From the NCBI GenBank assembly GCA_900767195.1, contig CAAFYG010000030.1, positions 1 to 12,209 of the forward strand: a DNA stretch of 12,209 bases, written 5' to 3'. This DNA comes from Clostridia bacterium. Its GTDB lineage: Bacteria; Bacillota; Clostridia; Christensenellales; Borkfalkiaceae. Position 1 is the stretch's first letter. Each line of letters opens with the position of its first letter. This document shows positions 6,347-12,209 of this stretch, piece after piece. The position numbers and the translations under genes are program-made. The notes beneath the pieces were generated by a model. The model was given only the letters and a program-made list of their open reading frames with translations. It was not told the DNA's origin and ran no database searches.

Positions 6347-7750
6347 ATGAAATTTAATATATTGGAGTATGGCGCGATAGGCGACGGGGAAGCCCTGAAC
6401 ACGATAGCTGTGCAAAAAGCAATCGACGCTTGCACGCTTGCGGGCGGAGGCGAAGTGTATTTTCCGCGCGGGAAATACGTGCTTTCCACGGTTTTTTTAA
6501 AAAGTAACGTTCAAATCGTTTTCGAAGATGGCGTAGAAATTTGGGGGAGTTTGAATTTCAGCGATTATTGCCCCGACGAAAAGGTGGATTATCCGCTTTA
6601 TCAGGATGCGTCGCATTCGTTTTTTCATTGTTCTATGTTTGTCGGGATAGATTGTGAAAACGTCTCTATAACAGGCAGGGCAAAGCTCGATATGCGTTCG
6701 GTGTGGGACGAAGAAGACGTGCGCAATATGGCGCATCGCGGGGCGAAGTGTATTTCTCTTAAAAATTGTAAAAACGTGGAGCTTAGTAAATTTTCACTGT
6801 ATTTTGCAACAGACCTTGCGATTTATTTTGCGGGCTGTGAAAACGTTGAAATCTACGGATTAAAAATTCGTACGTATATCGACGGCATTTCGCCCGATAA
6901 CAGCAAGAACGTACGCATACACGATTGCGAGGTGGAAGCGGGCGACGACGCGATAGTGTTCAAAAGCTCGTATACGCTTAATAAGCTTGATATGTGTGAA
7001 GATATTAGGGTTTGGAATTGTAAAATAAAAAGCCGTGCGTATTGCATAAAGTTCGGCTCGGAAACGAACGGCGGATTTAAGAATATTACCATAGAAAATA
7101 TTTATATGTACGACACGCGCATTTGCGGTTTTAGCGTGCAAAGCGCGGACGGGGCGATTATAGACGGTATCACGTTCAGAAATGCGAAAATGGTGAACGT
7201 AAACGTGCCGATATTTATCCATTTGGGCAAGCGCATGCGCGGACCGAAAGGTAGGGAAATCGGGCGTATTCGCAACGTGCTAATAGAAAACGTAGAAGCG
7301 AGCGGACCTTATGGGCCGTATGAGATCGTGCCCTGCTATTATCCCTATTATAAGGCGTACGACTGGTGGCAAGACCCGAAGGTGTATGCTACGCATTGGG
7401 GAACGCCGGAGATGTCTAAGTTCAGGGAAGATTGGCAAACGACAAGCAATATATGCGGATTAAAAGGGATTCCGCTTGAAAATATAGTTTTGCGCAACGT
7501 AAAATTAGGGTTAGACGGCGGCGTGAAAGAGTATGAAAAGAACGTACCTGAAGAAGCCCCCGATTATCCTGAGACGTTTGGATACGGTTGGATATTACCC
7601 GCCAAAGGGATATATTTCAGATACGTGGACGGGCTGACGCTCGATAACGTAACGGTACAAACCGAACGCCCCGACGTAAGAGAGGATTTTGTATTTGAAC
7701 AATGCGAGAACGTAAAAAAATTTAGTGAAAGGGATAAAGAAGTACTATGA
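6347..7750 (+). CDS. GH28-like right-handed beta-helix glycosidase (polygalacturonase-related), cytoplasmic
   Basis: The 467-residue product begins with the GH28-type KFNILEYGAIGDG and AIDACTLAGGGEVYFPRGKY, then runs as repeated beta-helix coils (ENVSITG, KNVELSK, ENVEIYG, KNVRIHD). GH28 enzymes hydrolyse galacturonic-acid bonds in pectin. The aspartate trio is present: D179 (YIDGISPDN, where the family has NTDG) and D200/D201 in GDDAIVFKS. The usual GHG histidine is absent (SRAYCIKFGSET), and the RIK motif is not recognisable (ICGFSVQS). It therefore belongs to a divergent GH28-like branch, perhaps acting on another uronic-acid or rhamnogalacturonan-type bond. No signal peptide is seen. AAGGAGA (6333-6339) sits seven bases before the ATG, 24 bases after the GH106-like stop. 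Its stop overlaps the next start (ATGA), which points to coupled translation. Confidence 0.85.
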   Translation: MKFNILEYGAIGDGEALNTIAVQKAIDACTLAGGGEVYFPRGKYVLSTVFLKSNVQIVFEDGVEIWGSLNFSDYCPDEKVDYPLYQDASHSFFHCSMFVGIDCENVSITGRAKLDMRSVWDEEDVRNMAHRGAKCISLKNCKNVELSKFSLYFATDLAIYFAGCENVEIYGLKIRTYIDGISPDNSKNVRIHDCEVEAGDDAIVFKSSYTLNKLDMCEDIRVWNCKIKSRAYCIKFGSETNGGFKNITIENIYMYDTRICGFSVQSADGAIIDGITFRNAKMVNVNVPIFIHLGKRMRGPKGREIGRIRNVLIENVEASGPYGPYEIVPCYYPYYKAYDWWQDPKVYATHWGTPEMSKFREDWQTTSNICGLKGIPLENIVLRNVKLGLDGGVKEYEKNVPEEAPDYPETFGYGWILPAKGIYFRYVDGLTLDNVTVQTERPDVREDFVFEQCENVKKFSERDKEVL

Positions 7751-9579
7751 AAAACATTATTAAAGAAATCGGATTTCCTTTTCCCGAAAACGCCAAATAT
7801 ATCCAAAAAGAAAAAGGCTTGAAACTACGCGTGCATAATGGAGAAGTCTGCATAGAATACGCTAAAATCCGCGATATAGCGCGCGCGGGATTGATACTCA
7901 AAGCGAAAGGACTTGAAGGAGACTATACAATAGAAGAAAAAAGCGAGTTCAAGGATATTTGCCTGATGGTGGATTGTTCGAGAAACGCGGTGAGAAATAT
8001 CCGAACGGTGAAAAAGCTTATTCGAAATCTTGCAATGATAGGCTATACATGCTTAATGTTATACACGGAAGATACATACGAAGTGGACGGCGAGCCGATG
8101 TTTGGGTATCTTCGCGGCAAATATACGAAAGCGGAAATGCAAGAGATGAACGCGTATGCAAACGAATGGGGCATTGAGCTTATTCCCTGCATACAAACGC
8201 TTGCGCATTTAAACCAGTTGACGAGATATAAATATACACATTTCAAGTGTTTTGATTGCTCGGATATACTGCTTGTGGGCGAAGAAAGAACGTATGAATT
8301 AATAGATAATATGTTCAGAACGCTTTCGCAATGTTACACGAGCAAAAGAATACATATCGGAATGGACGAAGCGTGGTTGCTTGGCAGGGGAAATTATTTA
8401 AACAAGAACGGGCTTGTACCAAGATTTGAAATACTCTGTTCGCACTTGCAAAAAATATGCGAAATTGCGAAAAAATACGGCTTAAAGCCGATAATTTGGA
8501 GCGATATGTTTTGGCGAACCGCATATGCGGACGAAAACTGTCGCAACGAAAACGGCAAAGTCGTTATCCCTAAGGAAATCTTGAAACAGATACCCAAAGA
8601 AGTGGCGCTTTGTCACTGGGACTATCATTACAGAACAGCTGACGAATATGCGGAAAAGCTGGAAATACATAAACAGTTTGAAAACGAAGTGTGGTTTGCG
8701 GGCGGAACGGCGGAATGTAACAGAGGCTTTATTCCGCATTTGACATATTCGACGAAAGTAGCGAAAGCGGCGATAGAAGCAGCAAAGAAATTTGAAATCG
8801 AGAGCCTGATGGAGACGGTGTGGGGAGATAACGGCGGGGAATGTTCACTCTTCGCAACCCTGCCCGCGATTATGCACTATTCGTATACGGCGCTTGGGAT
8901 AAGCCGCGAACGCTTAGAAAAAGAGTTTGAAGCGTTGACGGGATATAAATTTGAAAAATATATGCGTTTAGAAGAAGCGCAAACATTTGGAAAATACACC
9001 GAAGATATAGGAAATCCCGCAAAATACGGTTTGTATAACGACGTTTTTTTAGGATACGCGGATGCGGCGACAGACGGCGAAGATAAGAGGTACTTTTCTA
9101 AAGCAAAAAAAGCGATAGAGCCTTTACGGCAAGGACAATACGGTTATATTTTCGAAAGCGCATATGCGTTAAACGAAGTATTAGAACTTAAATACGATAT
9201 AGGTATCCGCTTGCGGCGTGCTTACCGGGCGGACGATAGAGAAGAGCTTAAAAACTGCGCCGACGATTTATTGAAAATAATCGGATTATTGGAAAAATTC
9301 ATCGTAATCTATCGCAAACAATGGCTCATCGAAAACAAACCCAATGGATTGGAAGTGCAGGAAATCCGTTTGGGCGGACTCAAAGAACGCCTGATCGGTT
9401 GCCGGGCAAGATTGCAAGCATATTTGAGCGGCGAAGTTAAAGAAATTCAGGAACTCAACGAAACGTTACTACCGCAAGCGGTGTCGAGAAATCTCGCGGG
9501 CAACCGATTGGATTTATTTTCCCACGAAGCGATTGCAAGCGTGAACGCATTCGACGGGTTCACCGAAGTGGACGTGTAA
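7747..9579 (+). CDS. GH20-family beta-N-acetylhexosaminidase, cytoplasmic
   Basis: The 610-residue product is a GH20-type exo-beta-N-acetylhexosaminidase, a family that releases terminal beta-GlcNAc or GalNAc by substrate-assisted catalysis. The barrel begins with LMVDCSRNAVRNIRTVKKLI (from about residue 73), continues LMLYTEDTYEVDGEPMFGY, and carries the hallmark HIGMDEAW with the catalytic pair D207/E208. Later conserved pieces are IIWSDMFWR, ALCHWDYHY, WFAGGTAECNRGF and METVWGDNGGE. A helical C-terminal region of about 200 residues follows. This resembles the intracellular Firmicute GH20 group (such as the pneumococcal GH20C type) rather than the secreted, multi-domain enzymes; no signal peptide or anchor is present. 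The ATG overlaps the GH28-like stop by four bases with only a weak ribosome site, so it is probably translated by coupling. No clear terminator follows. Confidence 0.85.
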   Translation: MKNIIKEIGFPFPENAKYIQKEKGLKLRVHNGEVCIEYAKIRDIARAGLILKAKGLEGDYTIEEKSEFKDICLMVDCSRNAVRNIRTVKKLIRNLAMIGYTCLMLYTEDTYEVDGEPMFGYLRGKYTKAEMQEMNAYANEWGIELIPCIQTLAHLNQLTRYKYTHFKCFDCSDILLVGEERTYELIDNMFRTLSQCYTSKRIHIGMDEAWLLGRGNYLNKNGLVPRFEILCSHLQKICEIAKKYGLKPIIWSDMFWRTAYADENCRNENGKVVIPKEILKQIPKEVALCHWDYHYRTADEYAEKLEIHKQFENEVWFAGGTAECNRGFIPHLTYSTKVAKAAIEAAKKFEIESLMETVWGDNGGECSLFATLPAIMHYSYTALGISRERLEKEFEALTGYKFEKYMRLEEAQTFGKYTEDIGNPAKYGLYNDVFLGYADAATDGEDKRYFSKAKKAIEPLRQGQYGYIFESAYALNEVLELKYDIGIRLRRAYRADDREELKNCADDLLKIIGLLEKFIVIYRKQWLIENKPNGLEVQEIRLGGLKERLIGCRARLQAYLSGEVKEIQELNETLLPQAVSRNLAGNRLDLFSHEAIASVNAFDGFTEVDV

Positions 9580-9646
9580 AATTCCTAATTTTGAACACAC
9601 ACATTGGAAATGTATTCCGCAATAATTAAAGTAGAATTAATAAGTT

Positions 9647-9711
9647 AAACAATGCAGTGTATATTTTATTATATTTTGTATATTGAATAGTTATAAAAGA
9701 TATGCTACAAT
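9647..9711 (+). promoter_or_regulatory. Permease-operon promoter with upstream activator-like element (copy 2)
   Basis: The 28-base element at 9647-9674 matches 3150-3177 with one mismatch. TTGAAT (9683-9688) and TACAAT (9706-9711) follow with a 17-base spacer, at the same offsets (36 and 59) as in copy 1. Both hexamers deviate from consensus, which fits activator dependence. The element would span roughly -72 to -45 from the expected start at about 9718, a usual place for an AraC-type activator. Confidence 0.7.
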
Positions 9712-9806
9712 TTTATTGTAACATCAAACGGTTTCGCTATTTGCCGGAAATGAATTTTTTTTGATCCGACGACTTGCGGAGTGATATAAAAATAAAAAAG
9801 GCTCGG

Positions 9807-9824
9807 TAAAGTAAACTTACTTTA
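9807..9824. promoter_or_regulatory. 8-bp dyad in the permease leader
   Basis: TAAAGTAA and TTACTTTA are perfect inverted repeats around a central AC. The two-base loop is too small for a normal RNA hairpin, so a DNA operator for a dimeric regulator (a local repressor or catabolite-type control) is more likely. It lies about 90 bases downstream of the expected transcription start, as a roadblock operator would. No known consensus fits clearly. Confidence 0.35.
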
Positions 9825-9880
9825 TGGAATCAGCGATAATACAGAATCAAACGATTAAGTAATACAAGAGGAGAAAATTA

Positions 9881-10906
9881 ATGAGTAAAAGGAATTTAAA
9901 ACCCGAAAACAGAAGTCGCTCCGTGAAGGAAAAAATTTCAGACTGGTTTTATGAATTGACCCGAAAAGTATTTTATCCCGACGGGGTGCGTAACGGAAAG
10001 GCGAAAGGAGAACGCGTCAGAAAGAGTCTTTTTATAACGGGTATGCTATTGATACCCGCGCTGAACTGGATTGTCTTTTGGCTTTTTGTTAATATTCAGT
10101 CTTTCGCTCTTGCTTTTCAGGATGCGAGAACCGAAAACTTTTCATTCGGAAATTTTATAGAAGTGTGGAATCTTATCACAACGCCTATAAACAACGAACT
10201 CGGCGTTTCGATACTGAACACGCTTAAATATTTTGCCACTTCGATGTTCGTGATAATGCCGTTGTGCCTTATAGTAAGTTACTTTTTTTACAAAAGAATT
10301 TTCGGATATAAAGTGTTCAGGGTAATATTTTATTTGCCCGCCATTATTTCGAGCGTCGTTATGGTTGCGGCGTATTCGGAGTTTGTCAACCCGACGGGTC
10401 CTTTAGGAGCGATACAAAAAGCGTTCGGAGTTACTCCGAATCCCGTATCTCCGTTATCGAGAGACGAAACCGCCACGAAAACAATTCTTATTTATTGCAT
10501 ACTCGTGGGAATGACCACGAACGTTCTTTTGTTTACGAGCGGCATGTCGAGAATTCCCATCGAAGTTATCGAAGCGGCCCAGTTAGACGGAATAAAGCCT
10601 TTCAGAGAATTATGTTCGATTATATTTCCGCTGCTATGGCCAACGTTTTCAACGCAGATGATTTTTGCGTTGACGGGTTTATTCAATTCTTCCGGTCCTA
10701 TACTTTTGTTTACGGGCGGAAATTATAAAACTTCTACGATTGCGTTCTGGATATTCCAGAAAATGTACGGAACAACGGGGCAGGGACCTTCCGTCGGAGC
10801 GCACAATCTCGTATCTGCCGCGGGGCTTTGCTGTACGGTTATAGGCGTTCCGCTCGTCCTTATCGCAAGAAAATTAACCGAAAAAATCGACAGCGTGGAA
10901 TATTAA
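9881..10906 (+). CDS. LplB-type ABC sugar transporter permease
   Basis: The 341-residue protein is an inner-membrane permease of a carbohydrate ABC importer (MalF/LplB type). After a charged N-terminus (1-48), hydrophobic segments lie near 50-72, 116-136, 148-168, 200-219, 257-278 and 308-329, six in all. The cytoplasmic EAA loop, which docks the ATPase, is clear at 229-250 (VIEAAQLDGIKPFRELC, then IIFPLL). LplB proteins usually work with an LplC-type second permease and a lipoprotein binding protein, the three being co-transcribed; the ATPase is often a shared MsmX-type protein encoded elsewhere. Here only the first codons of the second permease follow. A GAGGAG ribosome site precedes the ATG by seven bases. 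The transporter probably feeds oligosaccharide to the glycosidases upstream, since its promoter shares an element with the araC end of the locus. Confidence 0.9.
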   Translation: MSKRNLKPENRSRSVKEKISDWFYELTRKVFYPDGVRNGKAKGERVRKSLFITGMLLIPALNWIVFWLFVNIQSFALAFQDARTENFSFGNFIEVWNLITTPINNELGVSILNTLKYFATSMFVIMPLCLIVSYFFYKRIFGYKVFRVIFYLPAIISSVVMVAAYSEFVNPTGPLGAIQKAFGVTPNPVSPLSRDETATKTILIYCILVGMTTNVLLFTSGMSRIPIEVIEAAQLDGIKPFRELCSIIFPLLWPTFSTQMIFALTGLFNSSGPILLFTGGNYKTSTIAFWIFQKMYGTTGQGPSVGAHNLVSAAGLCCTVIGVPLVLIARKLTEKIDSVEY

Positions 10907-10919
10907 GAAGGTGAAAACG

Positions 10920-10961
10920 ATGAATACTCTTATAGAAAAAATAAACAAAAAGAAGTGTTGA
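10920..10961 (+). pseudogene. Start of a second (LplC-type) permease, cut after 12-13 codons
   Basis: A ribosome site GAAGGTG (10907-10913) precedes ATG 10920 by six bases, 13 bases after the LplB-type stop. The codons read MNTLIEKINKKKC and then stop (10959-10961). The MNTLIEKINKKK opening is just what LplC-type permeases in such operons start with, but no membrane segment follows. Sequence of different character begins here, so the gene was truncated by a rearrangement (or an assembly join). Confidence 0.6.
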
Positions 10962-12175
10962 CTTTGCTTCTAAAAAAATTCGGAGATGGTATAATACCAA
11001 GAATTATAAAAGATTGCAGTAAAAAAGCGTGGCTGATTTGGGAAACGCTTTATGAATTTTCAAATGATAAAAATAGAGATATCAAGCAGCTGATAGAAAT
11101 TGGCGAAATACTCGGGTTAAATGTTTATTTGAGTAAAATATCTCCCGAAAAACAAATCGCAGTTCTTCAAGCCTTTGATTGTCATGAAATGTTATTAAAA
11201 GCGTTACCTTACAGTAAAGAAATAGTTCAGTATATTGACGGAATATCTAATGAATCGTTATTTTGGGAATCACATATGCCATCTATTGTAGATGATGTTA
11301 GCTTCGATTATATTTTTAAAAAGTATCTTCAATTTAATCCTGTACGATTGATACCATTTTTTGCTTATCAATACGATTGCAGTTATGAATACGGGGTAGC
11401 GCTTCTTAAAAGGTTATCTGAGTTGAGTGAAGATGAGCAAGTAAATAAATTACTGTCAAACGAACAATATAGCCTTGTTAAAATTGTAGAAGATATGGAT
11501 AGAAAATACTATACGTCGGAATTAGCTGTTTGTGAATTTAACTTACTAAAACTTCTTATGGGAGAAATAAGAGATTATCCTATGGGTGTGAAAAAATATT
11601 TTTGGGATAATCCTACTGCTTTGTCTCAACTGATTATCGAATTAAATAATATTCCCGATTTAAACACCCGTCCAATCGCACTACAGATTTATTCAGATAC
11701 GATTTATGCTTTAGACGGGTATTGCTTTGTTCCCAATGACTATTTGTGGCAAAAGAAATCGGAATTAAAAAAATGGGTAGATGGTATGCTTATGCCCACG
11801 CAAGGGCAAGACGATTCGGTTTGCCGATTGGTTAAACAGGCGATCATAAATACCTTGGTTTGTTATCCAAGACGAGATGACGAGATATGGCCTTGTAAAG
11901 AAGTAGCCGATATCTTAGAATTTCTTTCAAAAAAGAATTATGATGACAGATTCGAGGCGGCGTATCAATTTTATAGTGCTTATATTAATAGCCGAGGACT
12001 TCGTGTTGTGAATGATGGTTCAGATGAACGTATGTTAAGCGAAAGGTTTAAAATGTATAGTGAAAAATATGCTTATAATCATCCAGTTGTCAGCAAAGCT
12101 CTTGAATATATAGCGGAAAATTATTTATACGAATCGGAGAGCGATAAAGAGTTTTCTATAACCGGCAGATATTAA
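10955..12175 (+). CDS. Uncharacterised alpha-helical protein, apparently the C-terminal part of a large protein
   Basis: I do not recognise a named family. The 406 residues are predicted mostly helical, without signal peptide, membrane helix or visible catalytic motif. Landmarks are QFNPVRLIPFFAYQYDC near 125-143, VKKYFWDNPTALSQLIIEL near 217-236, CYPRRDDEIWPCKEVADILE near 311-330, and a tail with INSRGLRVVNDGSDERMLSE. From memory this pattern resembles C-terminal helical regions of very large prokaryotic proteins, some beside defence genes; that is weak evidence. The frame opens at 10907 with no stop before it, the GTG at 10955 has no ribosome site, and it overlaps the truncated permease start. 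It is thus likely a truncated gene fused at a junction. It is visibly more AT-rich, with more TTA, AAT and TAT codons, than the operon before it, suggesting separate origin. Confidence 0.5.
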   Translation: MLTLLLKKFGDGIIPRIIKDCSKKAWLIWETLYEFSNDKNRDIKQLIEIGEILGLNVYLSKISPEKQIAVLQAFDCHEMLLKALPYSKEIVQYIDGISNESLFWESHMPSIVDDVSFDYIFKKYLQFNPVRLIPFFAYQYDCSYEYGVALLKRLSELSEDEQVNKLLSNEQYSLVKIVEDMDRKYYTSELAVCEFNLLKLLMGEIRDYPMGVKKYFWDNPTALSQLIIELNNIPDLNTRPIALQIYSDTIYALDGYCFVPNDYLWQKKSELKKWVDGMLMPTQGQDDSVCRLVKQAIINTLVCYPRRDDEIWPCKEVADILEFLSKKNYDDRFEAAYQFYSAYINSRGLRVVNDGSDERMLSERFKMYSEKYAYNHPVVSKALEYIAENYLYESESDKEFSITGRY

Positions 12176-12190
12176 ACGTAATATAAGAAC

Positions 12191-12207
12191 GAAAAATGAT
12201 ATTTTTC
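12191..12207. terminator. Weak AT-rich hairpin after the helical-protein gene
   Basis: GAAAAAT (12191-12197) and ATTTTTC (12201-12207) are perfect inverted repeats around a three-base loop, 15 bases after the stop. With a single G-C pair it is weak, and the window ends before any T-run could be seen. It may be a minor terminator. Confidence 0.25.
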
Positions 12208-12209
12208 AA

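Larger units (their letters stand above)
9580..9880 (+). other. Intergenic region: promoter plus about 160-base leader of the permease operon
   Basis: No gene is visible. After the GH20 stop there is no T-tailed hairpin, so read-through into the transporter is possible. The segment carries the second copy of the activator-like element and promoter (9647-9711), then a leader from about 9718 to 9880. The leader holds a T8 run (9755-9762 region), a perfect 8-bp dyad (9807-9824), and a ribosome site, GAGGAG (9868-9873), seven bases before the ATG. I do not recognise a known riboswitch class. Confidence 0.6.

Noticed and set aside
9591..9660. Terminator after the GH20 gene
   Set aside because: Only a four-base GGAA/TTCC stem (around 9606-9618) is present and no T-run follows.

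Overview
The window reads like a piece of an anaerobic, low-to-moderate-GC Firmicute genome, probably a gut clostridium. The evidence is Clostridia-style conjugation genes, AraC/cupin regulators, an LplB-type sugar permease, AGGAG ribosome sites and sigma-A-type promoters. This assignment is an inference from gene style; no marker gene is present.

Layout. (1) 1-1169: the end of a conjugative module, with the C-terminal part of a VirD4/TraG coupling ATPase overlapping a small winged-helix protein. (2) 1170-3000: a decayed stretch. It holds an AraC-type regulator broken by a perfect 28-bp tandem duplication, the C-terminal remnant of an MFS transporter on the minus strand, a probable IS30-type transposase tail, and the end of a 4Fe-4S protein that has lost one cluster cysteine. 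(3) 3000-3268: non-coding, with a strong hairpin and an orphan promoter. (4) 3269-9579: an intact catabolic locus. An AraC regulator on the minus strand diverges from three glycosidase genes: GH106-like, GH28-like and GH20-like. None of the three has a visible signal peptide. (5) 9580-9880: a promoter and long leader. (6) 9881-10961: an LplB-type ABC permease and the first 12 sense codons of its expected partner permease, which is then cut off. (7) 10955-12175: an AT-richer reading frame of different character, apparently the C-terminal part of a large, alpha-helical, uncharacterised protein.

How it fits together. The permease would import an oligosaccharide with a partner permease and binding protein that are not intact here. 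The cytoplasmic glycosidases would then trim rhamnosyl, uronic-acid-type and N-acetylhexosaminyl residues. A 28-bp element found at 3150-3177 and 9647-9674 (27 of 28 bases identical) lies at exactly the same distance from a -35/-10 pair in both places. It looks like an activator site of one regulon, with the adjacent AraC protein as the obvious candidate. One copy drives the permease operon. The other now points at the 3' end of araC with no gene behind it.

The main oddities are the 28-bp frameshifting duplication under a consensus promoter, the duplicated promoter element with one orphan copy, and the abrupt junction near 10955 that cuts the transporter operon.
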